From an uncultured Duncaniella sp. (GTDB lineage: Bacteria > Bacteroidota > Bacteroidia > Bacteroidales > Muribaculaceae), in contig CAJUCI010000001.1 of NCBI GenBank assembly GCA_910584825.1, positions 1-64,000 on the forward strand: a DNA stretch of 64,000 nucleotides. The letters are read 5' to 3'. Of this stretch, positions 8,602 to 16,976 are shown one piece after another (the first letter of the stretch is position 1; every line of letters starts with the position of its first letter). The translations under genes were made by a program, and so were the position numbers. The notes under the pieces are model-generated. The model made no database searches. It was given only the letters and a program-made list of their open reading frames with translations, and was not told the origin of the DNA.

Positions 8602-9354
8602 ATGACACACATTCTACCCGCAACTCTCCTCGCGGCAGTGGCAATCGCCGCCCTCCCCTCAGTATCCTCGGCACAAGGTTTTCAGAAGCCCGACCCCGAC
8701 AAGTGGTACAGGCTCGAGACCCGCTATAACGGCACCGACATACGTCAGGGCCGCTGTATCGAGTATTTCCCCGAAGGCTCAGCTCACCCCGACCTCCTGT
8801 GGTCAGCCGACCAACTCGACACCACAAACCCCGACAGCGACTACCAGTACTGGCGGTTCGAGCCTTCACCCGACAATCCTGACCGTTACGCAATGATATG
8901 CAAGGCAGCTCCTGACGGTTATGTCAACCCCGTGCCCTCGCCGCTCAGTGCCGATGCCCGCTGGCATTACGTCACCACTCCGGCAGCCGACGCTTCGGCC
9001 GAAAGCAAATATGGCTTCACCTTCGTGACCTCCCTTAGCGGCACCGACTCCGACACCGGTGCATCCTACTGCGCCATTGCTACCGATGCGACATTAGAAA
9101 AACGTTATTATATGAACTGCGGTGACGCCAAGCAGGACTATGCCATCAACCTATCGTATGCCACCAGTTCTGACGAGACCAACGAATGGCTGTTCAACTT
9201 CATCGAACGCTACGACCCCACCACCGGCATCGCAGAAATATCCGAGTATGACACGTCTGACCCCGATGCACCCATCTACGACCTTATGGGCCGCAGAGTA
9301 ACCAACCCGTCACATGGCATCTACATCATCAACGGAAAGAAAGTAGCCATGTGA
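8602..9354 (+). CDS. Secreted protein of unknown function
   Basis: A 250-residue protein with a signal peptide (MTHILPATLLAAVAIAAL, cleavage likely after SSA near residue 24). The body is rich in Tyr, Trp and Asp, with a repeated YxYWRFEPSPD/NEWLFNFIERYD-like pattern that loosely recalls a lectin fold. The C terminus reads YDLMGRRVTNPSHGIYIING and ends GKKVAM. This form (YDL.GRRV, GIYI.NGKK) is widespread at the ends of secreted Bacteroidales proteins and resembles type IX secretion C-terminal signals. I do not recognise a specific family. Its own leader has an inverted repeat at 8564-8587. Confidence 0.7.
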   Translation: MTHILPATLLAAVAIAALPSVSSAQGFQKPDPDKWYRLETRYNGTDIRQGRCIEYFPEGSAHPDLLWSADQLDTTNPDSDYQYWRFEPSPDNPDRYAMICKAAPDGYVNPVPSPLSADARWHYVTTPAADASAESKYGFTFVTSLSGTDSDTGASYCAIATDATLEKRYYMNCGDAKQDYAINLSYATSSDETNEWLFNFIERYDPTTGIAEISEYDTSDPDAPIYDLMGRRVTNPSHGIYIINGKKVAM

Positions 9355-9373
9355 GCAATCCACCGCATGTGAC

Positions 9374-10027
9374 ATGACCGACACCCGTATACCCGTCGAG
9401 ACTCACCCCTTCCCGCCCTATCTGCCGGAAGGGGCGAGAGTCCTTATAATGGGCACATTCCCGCCCCAGCCCAAACGCTGGGCGATGGAGTTCTACTACC
9501 CCAACCGCACCAATGACTTCTGGCGTATCATAGGGCTGATAATCTATGGCGACAAGGACTATCTCTACAACCCCTCGACCCGCACGTTTGACCTCCCCCT
9601 CATAAGGCAGACCCTCGACCGCTGCGGCATAGCCCTTCACGACACAGGCCGCGAGATACGCCGCCTCAAGGACAACGCATCCGACAAATTTCTCGAGATA
9701 GTCACCCCCGTCCCGCTCTTCGACCTCCTCGCCCGCATCCCCGAGTGCCACACCATAGCCACCACCGGCGAGAAGGCCGCAGGCGTAATAGCGCAGCTCA
9801 CCGCCACCGAGCCGCCCCGCATGGGCGAGCACGTCACAATGACCGCCTGGCCCCCGACCACCCCGCCATCAGTTCCGCAACAATCGCCTCAGCCATCGCA
9901 GCATCAGTCACTCCAATTGCCGCTCGAAATATGGCGCATGCCGTCGACCTCACGCGCCTATCCCCTCCCCCTCGAGCAGAAAGCCGCCTACTACGCCACC
10001 CTCCTCCACGCCGCAGGCATCATCTGA
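9374..10027 (+). CDS. Uracil-DNA glycosylase family protein
   Basis: A 217-residue protein with the UDG-superfamily entry motif GTFPPQPKRWAMEFYYP followed by NDFWRIIG (residues about 27-55), the nucleobase-binding region of mismatch-specific glycosylases. The usual C-terminal HPSP-type loop is not obvious; the region 155-185 (SVPQQSPQPSQHQ) looks low-complexity, and the end (SRAYPLPLEQKAAYY) fits the related family. It probably removes damaged or mispaired bases from DNA. It begins 19 bases after the secreted-protein gene. Confidence 0.75.
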   Translation: MTDTRIPVETHPFPPYLPEGARVLIMGTFPPQPKRWAMEFYYPNRTNDFWRIIGLIIYGDKDYLYNPSTRTFDLPLIRQTLDRCGIALHDTGREIRRLKDNASDKFLEIVTPVPLFDLLARIPECHTIATTGEKAAGVIAQLTATEPPRMGEHVTMTAWPPTTPPSVPQQSPQPSQHQSLQLPLEIWRMPSTSRAYPLPLEQKAAYYATLLHAAGII

Positions 10028-10033
10028 AAGAAA

Positions 10034-10065
10034 TTTGCTGATTTGACGAAGATTACTTAAATTTG
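10034..10065 (+). promoter_or_regulatory. Promoter of the MNT/HEPN pair
   Basis: TTTG (10034-10037), exactly 20 bases, then TAAATTTG (10058-10065) is a perfect consensus promoter. The start codon follows at 10070, so the expected transcript begins at or within a base or two of the ATG and may be leaderless. Confidence 0.75.
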
Positions 10066-10069
10066 CGCT

Positions 10070-10393
10070 ATGGAGCCAAAGAAAGTCATCGAGCTTATAA
10101 CCTCACGAGCATCAGCTCTCCTTCCCAAGGGAGCCAAGCTCATACTGTTCGGCTCCCGGGCACGAGGCTCGGCCCGCGTTGACTCCGACTGGGACCTCCT
10201 AATCCTGCTTGACAAGGACCGCCGCACAGTCAGCGACCTCGACAACTACGTCTACCCGTTCCGCGAACTCGGATGGGACATCAATCAGGAAATCAATCCC
10301 ATCGTTGCAACCTACAAGGAACTTGACACCAGACTCCACTCTATCCCCCTATACAGTAACATTCAAAACGAAGGCATAACATTATGGGAATAA
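10070..10393 (+). CDS. mntA: MNT nucleotidyltransferase, MntA-type antitoxin
   Basis: A 107-residue minimal nucleotidyltransferase. It shows the full GS-x10-DxD signature: G28-S29, ten residues, then D40-W-D42, with the catalytic aspartates intact. In studied MntA/HepT pairs this enzyme neutralises the HEPN ribonuclease by adding AMP to it. The gene overlaps the HEPN gene by ten bases and precedes it, the usual order for one class of these pairs. Its promoter is consensus and nearly leaderless. Confidence 0.88.
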   Translation: MEPKKVIELITSRASALLPKGAKLILFGSRARGSARVDSDWDLLILLDKDRRTVSDLDNYVYPFRELGWDINQEINPIVATYKELDTRLHSIPLYSNIQNEGITLWE

Positions 10394-10791
10394 CCGACGA
10401 CGACCGCCAAGCCATTGTGGCCTATCGTATTGAAAAATCATTCGCCACATTCAAGGAGGCTCAGGATGTTCTCACACTCGGCCACTTGAGCCTGTGCGCC
10501 AACCGGCTGTACTACTCGGCATTCCATATGGCATCAGCTTTGCTTATAAGCCATGGCCACACAACAATGACACATGCCGGTGTGCTTCGAATGATTAACC
10601 AACATTTCATAAAGGAAGGATTACTGGAGCGACAGGCGTCCAAACTGCTCAACACACTCTTCTCCATGAGACAGCAGGGAGATTACTGCGATGTGTTTGA
10701 TTATGAAAGAGATGAGATAGAGCCACTGATTGACAAGACCTACAACCTCCTTATTCAATTCAAGTCACTCATAAGCAACGAACTCTTGTGA
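10384..10791 (+). CDS. hepT: HEPN domain protein, HepT-type toxin
   Basis: A 135-residue all-helical HEPN protein. N40-R41-LYY-SAFHMA matches the helix-2 signature of the family, R69-MINQ-H74 is an Rx4H candidate catalytic pair, and RQQGDY (96-101) is the conserved R..DY segment. HEPN toxins of this kind are RNases. Paired with the overlapping MNT gene it forms a two-gene toxin-antitoxin module. Codon composition is somewhat more AT-rich than the neighbouring exchanger, consistent with mobility, but no mobile element is seen. Confidence 0.85.
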   Translation: MGITDDDRQAIVAYRIEKSFATFKEAQDVLTLGHLSLCANRLYYSAFHMASALLISHGHTTMTHAGVLRMINQHFIKEGLLERQASKLLNTLFSMRQQGDYCDVFDYERDEIEPLIDKTYNLLIQFKSLISNELL

Positions 10792-10805
10792 TAAAATAAT
10801 TTCCC

Positions 10806-11795
10806 ATGTTTATTGATATCGCGCTTCTCGTGCTCGGACTGGGCCTGATACTCGGCGGAGCCAATTTTATGACCGACGGCTCGGTGGCCATAGCCAAACG
10901 CTTCGGCATGTCAGACTTCCTCATAGGCCTGACCATAGTGGCGATGATGACCAGCGCGCCCGAACTCGTGGTCTCAATCACAAGTGCCATCAACGCTTCG
11001 CCCGCAATGGCCATAGGCAACATCGTGGGCAGCAACATATTCAACATCCTCGTAATCATCGGCCTCACCGCACTCATCAAACCTATTGCCGTGACCGAAG
11101 GGGTGCTCGTCAACGAGATACCTCTCGTCATACTCTCGTCGGTCGTAGTGCTGATAATGGGCAGTTCGCCGTGGCTTGACAACGGCCCGATGCTGATAAC
11201 ACGCGTCGACGGTCTGCTGCTGCTAATATTCTTTATAATATTCATGCGCTACACCTTTGCCTCGGCCAAGAAGTCGCCCGAAGCCGCGGCACAGCAGGGC
11301 AATGACGACAGCGACGGCAAAGCCAAGGCCCCGGCACCGCTGTGGAAGGCCATACTCCTCACCCTCGGCGGACTCGCATGCCTCATACTGGGCGGACAGT
11401 GGTTTGTCGACGGAGCCTCGGGCGTGGCCCGCGGACTCGGATGGTCGGAAGGGCTCATCGGCCTCACCATACTCGCCGCCGGCACCTCGCTCCCCGAGCT
11501 GGCCACATCCATCGTAGCCGCCACCAAAGGATACTCAGGTATGTGCCTGGGCAACGTCATAGGCTCAAACATCTTCAACATCTTCCTTGTGCTCGGCTGC
11601 ACAGCCACCATCACCCCGCTCACCTTCGGCGGCATAGGCATAGTCGACCTGGCCGTGCTCACGGGCGCGAGCCTGCTGTTCTGGGAGGCCGGATGGTTCT
11701 ACAAGAAACGCACCATAGCCCGCAGCGAAGGCGCGCTCATGCTCGTGTGCTACGTCGGTTACATCACTTGGCTCTATGTCAACCTCCCCTCCTGA
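10806..11795 (+). CDS. Calcium/sodium antiporter, CaCA family
   Basis: Inner-membrane exchanger of the YrbG type, 329 residues, about ten membrane segments in two homologous halves. The alpha-repeat motifs are GLTIVAMMTSAPELVVS (first half, residues about 39-56) and GLTILAAGTSLPELATS (second half, about 218-234), each with the PE ion-coordinating pair, followed by GNIVGSNIFN and GNVIGSNIFN. A hydrophilic linker (about 150-180, Lys/Ala/Asp-rich) joins the halves. It starts 14 bases after the HEPN gene. The ion pair is inferred from the family. Confidence 0.9.
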   Translation: MFIDIALLVLGLGLILGGANFMTDGSVAIAKRFGMSDFLIGLTIVAMMTSAPELVVSITSAINASPAMAIGNIVGSNIFNILVIIGLTALIKPIAVTEGVLVNEIPLVILSSVVVLIMGSSPWLDNGPMLITRVDGLLLLIFFIIFMRYTFASAKKSPEAAAQQGNDDSDGKAKAPAPLWKAILLTLGGLACLILGGQWFVDGASGVARGLGWSEGLIGLTILAAGTSLPELATSIVAATKGYSGMCLGNVIGSNIFNIFLVLGCTATITPLTFGGIGIVDLAVLTGASLLFWEAGWFYKKRTIARSEGALMLVCYVGYITWLYVNLPS

Positions 11796-11884
11796 GCCGT
11801 CAGAAATCGCTGAATTTCAACCCTTATCCCATCCTGTAATAAAAAATTATAGACAAAGGTTACAAAATTACCGTAAAAAATGTG

Positions 11885-11948
11885 TAATTTTGCACAAAAT
11901 CCTTTAGTCTAAACCATTGGGCTGACACGTCAATCATCAATCAGCCCA
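11885..11948 (+). promoter_or_regulatory. rnf promoter (-7) and leader hairpin
   Basis: TAATTTTG (11885-11892) is an exact -7 element about 80 bases before rnfD. In the predicted leader, TGGGCTGA (11918-11925) pairs with TCAGCCCA (11941-11948) across 15 bases. No TTTG is seen at -33. This suggests rnfDGEA has its own transcript separate from the exchanger gene. Confidence 0.5.
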
Positions 11949-11976
11949 TCATTCATCACGGTTTCTTATTACAGTA

Positions 11977-12933
11977 ATGGACAATTTAATCACCATTTCA
12001 CCGTCCCCCCACGCGCAGACGCCGACCACTGTGACGAGGCTGATGCTCCATGTGATCATCGCGCTGGTGCCCGCAGTGCTCGTGGCACTCTACTACTTCG
12101 GGATAGGAGCGGCCATTGTAATCGCCACATCGATTGTGGGATGCGTAGCCGCCGAGTATCTAATCACACGCTACATGATGGGCCGCAAGCCTTCGATAGG
12201 CAACCTCTCGGCCGTCCTCACCGGACTGCTCCTGGCCCTCAACCTCCCGTCAAACATCCCCGTGTGGATGATTCTCATCGGCTGTGTCGTAGCCATCGGC
12301 ATCGGCAAGCTCACATTCGGCGGACTCGGATGCAACATCTTCAACCCCGCCCTCGTGGGCCGCGTGTTCCTGCTGCTGTCGTTCCCCGTGGCCATGACCA
12401 CATGGCCCGAGCCTATCGTCAACCGCATGGCCTACACTGACGCCACCACCGGCGCGACCATCCTCGGCCAGCTCAAGATGGGTCTCGTGCAGCCCTCCGA
12501 CATCAACCTGCTCGACGCCGCGATGGGCAACATCGGCGGTTCGCTCGGCGAGGTCGGAGCCATCGCGCTCATCCTGGGCTTCATCTACCTGCTCTGCTTC
12601 CGCGTCATCACATGGCACATCCCCGTGGCCATCGTGGGCACCGTGGCACTCTTCTCGCTCTGCATCGGCGCACCCGTCGGAGTCGAGATTCTCTCGGGCG
12701 GTCTGCTGCTCGGAGCCATCTTCATGGCCACCGACTACGTTACCTCGCCCATGAGCCGCTCAGGCATGCTCCTATACGGAGTCATGATAGGCATCATCAC
12801 ACTGATTATACGCCAGTGGGGAGCCTACCCCGAAGGCATGTCATTCGCCATCCTCATCATGAACGGCGTGACACCCCTCATCAACCGATATATGAAACCC
12901 CGTAAATTTGGCGAAGGGAGGGCAATAGCATGA
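11977..12933 (+). CDS. rnfD: Rnf complex subunit RnfD
   Basis: Membrane subunit of the ion-pumping ferredoxin:NAD+ oxidoreductase, homologous to NqrB. It has 318 residues and about nine to ten membrane segments. TDATTGATILG (about residues 150-160) carries the threonine that covalently binds FMN in the family. It is the first gene of an rnfD-rnfG-rnfE-rnfA run. The electron-input genes rnfB and rnfC, which usually precede rnfD, are not found here; an exchanger lies upstream instead. The stop overlaps rnfG by four bases (ATGA). Confidence 0.95.
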   Translation: MDNLITISPSPHAQTPTTVTRLMLHVIIALVPAVLVALYYFGIGAAIVIATSIVGCVAAEYLITRYMMGRKPSIGNLSAVLTGLLLALNLPSNIPVWMILIGCVVAIGIGKLTFGGLGCNIFNPALVGRVFLLLSFPVAMTTWPEPIVNRMAYTDATTGATILGQLKMGLVQPSDINLLDAAMGNIGGSLGEVGAIALILGFIYLLCFRVITWHIPVAIVGTVALFSLCIGAPVGVEILSGGLLLGAIFMATDYVTSPMSRSGMLLYGVMIGIITLIIRQWGAYPEGMSFAILIMNGVTPLINRYMKPRKFGEGRAIA

Positions 12934-13508
12934 AATCGACACTCGTAAACATGGTGCTGTCACTCGGCATCATCACCGTTATCGCAGCCGCCGCGCTCGC
13001 CGGCGTCTACACCCTCACCGAGGAGCCTATCGCTCAGGCCAAGGCCCAGAAGCAGAAGGATGCCATCGGCCAGGTGCTCCCCGGCATTGAGTTCAACAAC
13101 AATCCCGCCGACGAGGCCGTGGAAGTGACCATCGACGGCGAGACCGTGACCCTCTTCCCCGCCCGTCAGGACGGTCAGCTCGTAGGCTCGGCCGTCGAGA
13201 GTCATGACAACAACGGCTTCTCGGGCCTCATCACCGTAATGTACGGCTTCAACCCCGACGGCGACATCACCGGCTATGCCGTGATGCAGCACGCCGAGAC
13301 CCCCGGCCTCGGCTCAAAGATGGGCGAATGGTTCTGCGACCCCGCCCACAGCATCGTGGGCCTCAACGCCGACAGCTCTAACCTCACCGTGAGCAAGGAC
13401 GGAGGCGACGTCGACGCCATCACCGCCGCCACCATCTCGTCACGCGCATTCCTGCGCGCGCTCACCCTCGCCAACCAAGCATTTGACCAATTCTCCGCCC
13501 AGCAATAG
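12930..13508 (+). CDS. rnfG: Rnf complex subunit RnfG
   Basis: Subunit with one N-terminal membrane anchor (residues about 8-28) and a periplasmic FMN-binding domain, 192 residues. The flavin attachment motif is visible as DAITAATISSRAF near residues 153-165, with the modified Thr at ATxS. HAETPGLGSKMGEWF (about 117-131) is the conserved family segment. It overlaps rnfD and precedes rnfE by eight bases, so translation is tightly coupled. Confidence 0.95.
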   Translation: MKSTLVNMVLSLGIITVIAAAALAGVYTLTEEPIAQAKAQKQKDAIGQVLPGIEFNNNPADEAVEVTIDGETVTLFPARQDGQLVGSAVESHDNNGFSGLITVMYGFNPDGDITGYAVMQHAETPGLGSKMGEWFCDPAHSIVGLNADSSNLTVSKDGGDVDAITAATISSRAFLRALTLANQAFDQFSAQQ

Positions 13509-13516
13509 TCCAAGCC

Positions 13517-14107
13517 ATGAACGATAAACTCAGAATACTCTTCAACGGCATCATCGCCGAAAACCCCACATTCGTGCTGATGCTGGGTATGTGTCCCACG
13601 CTGGGCACCACCGGCAGCGCAATCAACGGCATGAGCATGGGTCTGGCCACAATGGCTGTGCTCATCTGCTCAAACGTGGTAATTTCGCTCATCAAGAACT
13701 TCGTGCCCTCCAAGGTGCGCATCCCCGCCTACATCGTGGTCATCGCAGCCTTCGTGTCAGTGCTTCAGCTCGTCATGGAAGCCTACGTGCCCTCGCTCTA
13801 CGCCACACTGGGCATCTTCATCCCCCTTATCGTAGTAAACTGTATCGTGCTCGGCCGCGCCGAAGCGTTTGCCTCGCGCCACGGAGTGCTCGACAGCTGT
13901 CTTGACGGCATAGGCATCGGCCTCGGATTCACCATAGCCCTCACCCTCCTCGGCGCAGTGCGCGAGTTGCTGGGCACAGGCAAGATTTTCGACGCCGCCA
14001 TCTATCCCGAGCAGTACGGCTCGCTGGTGTTTGTCCTCGCCCCCGGCGCATTCATCGCCCTGGGTCTGCTCATCGCACTCTTCACCAAGCTCCGCACAGC
14101 CAAGTAA
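13517..14107 (+). CDS. rnfE: Rnf complex subunit RnfE
   Basis: Integral membrane subunit (NqrD homologue), 196 residues, six hydrophobic segments. It has the family signatures ENPTFVLMLGMCPTL at residues 15-29 and VNCIVLGRAEAFA around 108-120; the cysteines in these two motifs contribute to the intramembrane iron-sulfur site shared with RnfA. It lies between rnfG and rnfA. Confidence 0.95.
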   Translation: MNDKLRILFNGIIAENPTFVLMLGMCPTLGTTGSAINGMSMGLATMAVLICSNVVISLIKNFVPSKVRIPAYIVVIAAFVSVLQLVMEAYVPSLYATLGIFIPLIVVNCIVLGRAEAFASRHGVLDSCLDGIGIGLGFTIALTLLGAVRELLGTGKIFDAAIYPEQYGSLVFVLAPGAFIALGLLIALFTKLRTAK

Positions 14108-14139
14108 GCAGTAATCCACCCCTCTAAAAGACTATCAAG

Positions 14140-14721
14140 ATGCTCGAATATATTTCAATCATCATCACGGCAATCTTTGTCAACAACATCGTATTTGCCC
14201 AGTTTCTCGGCATATGCCCCTTCATCGGCGTATCGCGCAAGCTCTCGAGCGCGGTGGGCATGGGCGCAGCCGTGACCTTTGTCATGGTGCTTGCCACCGC
14301 CATCACCTGGCTGCTTCAGGACCTTGTGCTCACCCCCTTCGGGCTGGGCTTCATGCAGACAATCGTCTTCATCCTCGTCATCGCCGCCCTCGTGCAGATG
14401 CTCGAGATTATCCTCAAGAAGATTGCCCCCGTGCTCTACAGTGCCCTCGGCGTGTTCCTGCCCCTCATCACCACCAACTGCGCCGTGCTCGGCGTGGCCA
14501 TCACCGTGGTGCAGAAAAACATGAACATGGGTCAGAGCCTCGTCTATGCCGTAGCCACCGCCATCGGCTTCACAATGGCCATCTCCATCTTTGCCGGCAT
14601 ACGTGAGCAGCTCGCCCTCGCCGACACCCCCAAGGCCATGCGCGGAGTGCCCATCGCACTCATCTGCGCCGGACTCCTTGCCATGGCGTTCATGGGATTC
14701 TCAGGCATCAAAATCGGCTAA
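14140..14721 (+). CDS. rnfA: Rnf complex subunit RnfA
   Basis: Integral membrane subunit (NqrE homologue), 193 residues, six hydrophobic segments, with inverted topology relative to RnfE. NNIVFAQFLGICPFIGVS (residues about 13-30) and TTNCAVLGVA (about 110-119) hold the paired cysteines. It is the last gene of the run and faces the M56 gene; the palindrome at 14760-14831 lies between and can end both transcripts. Confidence 0.95.
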   Translation: MLEYISIIITAIFVNNIVFAQFLGICPFIGVSRKLSSAVGMGAAVTFVMVLATAITWLLQDLVLTPFGLGFMQTIVFILVIAALVQMLEIILKKIAPVLYSALGVFLPLITTNCAVLGVAITVVQKNMNMGQSLVYAVATAIGFTMAISIFAGIREQLALADTPKAMRGVPIALICAGLLAMAFMGFSGIKIG

Positions 14722-14759
14722 TCACTTCCCCACCCACGGGAAAAGATATAGCAAGATAT

Positions 14760-14831
14760 AAAAGCGACATAGGTTTTTTATTTTCAGGACAGCCATCGGC
14801 TATCCGAGAATAAAAAACCTATGTCGCTTTT
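14760..14831. terminator. Module palindrome between convergent rnfA and M56 genes
   Basis: A perfect 23-base inverted repeat (14760-14782 with 14809-14831) starting AAAAGCGACATAGG, with T-rich sequence on the inner side. The 26-base loop contains its own smaller hairpin (GGACAGCC against GGCTATCC). Further weaker pairing extends outwards to about 14741 and 14850. It can act as a terminator in both directions and belongs, more loosely, to the family at 30564, 32725 and 56429. Confidence 0.75.
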
Positions 14832-14875
14832 GTATCTCTTATGTTTTTATCTTACGCCCCGACCTTACGTCACCG

Positions 14876-16801
14876 TCACTCAGCGGACTTCAGCGTGATG
14901 TAGACTGCGCCGTTGGGATAGCGAGGGGCGTCATTAACTGTCTTGATGTCCTTGATTCGCTCTGAATCAACATCTCTTATGGACTGCACCTCAACGCCGT
15001 CGACAAACGTCCTGACCTTGCCGGTATCATCCGCCTTACTGTTACCGTAATATTGGTGCGTGCTTATAGACATTTGCTTGACGGTGACATGCTTTAGTGC
15101 CTCCTTATTGACTTCATATTTTTTTAGATTAAACTGTATCGGCAGCGTGTAATGGACGCTGACAGGCTTGCCGTTGGCCATAGCCGGTTCAAAATCCTCA
15201 AGCAGCGACACAACACGCAGAGCCTCGGCATCAAGCGATGGCGAAACACTATTCACCACTTTGGGACTGCTCAACTTTCCATTTTTTCCGACTACGAATC
15301 TCACGACCACACGCCCGTGCTTGCCTTCCCTCATGGCATCCTGAGGATAACGCACATGTTCAGCTATAAATCGAGTCAAGTCCGCCTCCCCACCGGGGTA
15401 CTTGGGATAGGAATCCAGCTCTACCTTATTATTGCTTTTATTCTCTCCGACAACCTGTTTCGGTACACGTTCCTCCTCTATATCCTTGTTTATCGCTCCA
15501 ATTACGAATACATCACTCAGTTCCTCATTTACCAAAGCATTCTCATCATCATTCTGAACTCTGCCATCAGCGGCAGGAAAAGACGTATTGGATGTATTGA
15601 CAATAGTGTTCATCGGTTCGGCAGGCTTGTCATCGTTCCGCGCAGGCTTACGCCCGATAGCCCCGATTACCACCACATCCGCATCGGCTGTGTCAGGGTC
15701 ATCGGCACTCCATCCTTCTGCCATCTCCGGCTCATCTGCCACGTCAGCTACGGGCTCTTCCGTAACGGTTGGCACAGCAGCAACAGTTGGCTCAACCGCA
15801 ATCTCTCCGTCAGCAATGCCGACATCCGAACCGTCATCATATCCCGAATCTACAGTCACGGCCTCAGTAGTCTCATCCTCAACCGTCAATGAGGCCTCGG
15901 CTGTATCATCAAGCACATCGGCAACGGCAGGAAGTCCGGTGACAAAGAGTGCCACGCCGAGAGCCGGAAGCAGGGCGAACGCACGGGCACGGCGCGCACG
16001 CGACGCGGGTTGACAGCACATCATGGTGATGCGCTTCTTGAGTTTGCTGTGATTCAGACTGTTGGCAAGCGAGGGGAAACGCGAGCCCACAGCCTTTTTG
16101 ATTAACAGCATCTGATATTCCTTGACATTGACCCCCGAGCTCATCACTCCGGCATCAGCCTGATACTCATGCACGGCACGCAACTCCTCGCGCATGAGCC
16201 AAGATGCGGGATTATACCACTGGACCACCGCAACCGCCTGGGCCATCAGCAGGTCGGCCCAATGGCGCAGACGCACATGGCAACGCTCATGCACGAATAT
16301 CATCTCACCGGCCTCGCGGAAGTCGCGTCGCGACATCACGATAGAGTTCATCACACTAAACGGCGCGATGCGGTCATCATCAATGAGTATAACCGTGCGG
16401 TCGGCCACCAGCACCCGTTCGCCGCCCCTGACCACCATAGCCAGCCTGACGGCCACCATGAGCGTATGGGCCACAACCGCCAGCATACCGGCAAGATAGG
16501 TCCACAGCATAGCCGTGAGCCACCACGGCTGAGACGGCAGACTGACCACGGATTCATCAACCGCCACCACAGGCTCAAAGTAGCTGACATCGACCACCAC
16601 AGTGCCCACCGGCTGCACCGGCTCGGGGACAATATGCACCAGCCCCACGGCGGGTGCGATGAGCGATACGATATAGATGCTCCACAGTGCCAAACGGTTG
16701 AAAGCATGCTGACGCTCCGACGCCATAGCCCATTTATAGGCCAGATACATCGCGGCAAGCAGTATGGAACTGTTGAGGGAATATGCAAAGAGAGAACCCA
16801 T
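14876..16801 (-). CDS. M56 (BlaR1-type) metallopeptidase with TonB and plug-like C-terminal domains
   Basis: An inner-membrane sensor of 641 residues. The N-terminal part has several membrane segments (about 8-26, 40-58, 97-122) and the zinc-protease motif HERCH at 171-175, as in BlaR1/MecR1. A membrane segment follows near residue 275, then an acidic, Val/Glu-rich linker (about 300-460) and a TonB C-terminal domain (YPGGEADLTRFI to about residue 565). The end (TFVDGVE, IKDIKTV, YPNGAVYITLKS) resembles the plug entry of SusC-type receptors. It lies downstream of a BlaI-type repressor that such peptidases cleave to start induction. The signal is unknown; no beta-lactamase is nearby. Confidence 0.85.
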   Translation of the reverse strand: MGSLFAYSLNSSILLAAMYLAYKWAMASERQHAFNRLALWSIYIVSLIAPAVGLVHIVPEPVQPVGTVVVDVSYFEPVVAVDESVVSLPSQPWWLTAMLWTYLAGMLAVVAHTLMVAVRLAMVVRGGERVLVADRTVILIDDDRIAPFSVMNSIVMSRRDFREAGEMIFVHERCHVRLRHWADLLMAQAVAVVQWYNPASWLMREELRAVHEYQADAGVMSSGVNVKEYQMLLIKKAVGSRFPSLANSLNHSKLKKRITMMCCQPASRARRARAFALLPALGVALFVTGLPAVADVLDDTAEASLTVEDETTEAVTVDSGYDDGSDVGIADGEIAVEPTVAAVPTVTEEPVADVADEPEMAEGWSADDPDTADADVVVIGAIGRKPARNDDKPAEPMNTIVNTSNTSFPAADGRVQNDDENALVNEELSDVFVIGAINKDIEEERVPKQVVGENKSNNKVELDSYPKYPGGEADLTRFIAEHVRYPQDAMREGKHGRVVVRFVVGKNGKLSSPKVVNSVSPSLDAEALRVVSLLEDFEPAMANGKPVSVHYTLPIQFNLKKYEVNKEALKHVTVKQMSISTHQYYGNSKADDTGKVRTFVDGVEVQSIRDVDSERIKDIKTVNDAPRYPNGAVYITLKSAE

Positions 16802-16897
16802 TATACAAGAGGTTGTTTAATAAAAAATGTGTTCTTTTTGAGGTTGTTTTTTAAGGTTAGGATAAAGCTCATGCCCGACGGCAATAGCCACCGGCAT

Positions 16898-16927
16898 TAA
16901 GAGGGTGTAAAATAACAACCTCTAAAT
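16898..16927. repeat. Short hairpin repeat shared with the pyrG leader
   Basis: The stretch starts TTAAGAGGGTGT and ends AACAACCTCTAAAT, and forms a hairpin of about ten pairs. The same sequence with a slightly longer loop is at 60861-60893 in the pyrG leader. A further arm, AGAGGTTGTT, sits at 16808-16817, so two alternative pairings exist in this gap. Confidence 0.55.
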
Positions 16928-16942
16928 CGGCCCCACATGTAT

Positions 16943-16969
16943 CTGCGGCAGTCATGCTGACCGCCGCAG
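16943..16969 (-). terminator. Hairpin between the BlaI-type and M56 genes
   Basis: CTGCGGC (16943-16949) pairs with GCCGCAG (16963-16969), extended by GTCA/TGAC after one mismatch. It lies eight bases past the BlaI-type stop codon. No T-tract follows on the minus strand, so an attenuator or RNA-processing site is as likely as a terminator. It could lower M56 expression relative to the repressor. Confidence 0.45.
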
Positions 16970-16976
16970 GGGAATC

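Noticed and set aside
14876..15300. Separate TonB gene at the end of the M56 frame
   Set aside because: The frame is continuous with the M56 domain and no internal start with a membrane anchor was seen.
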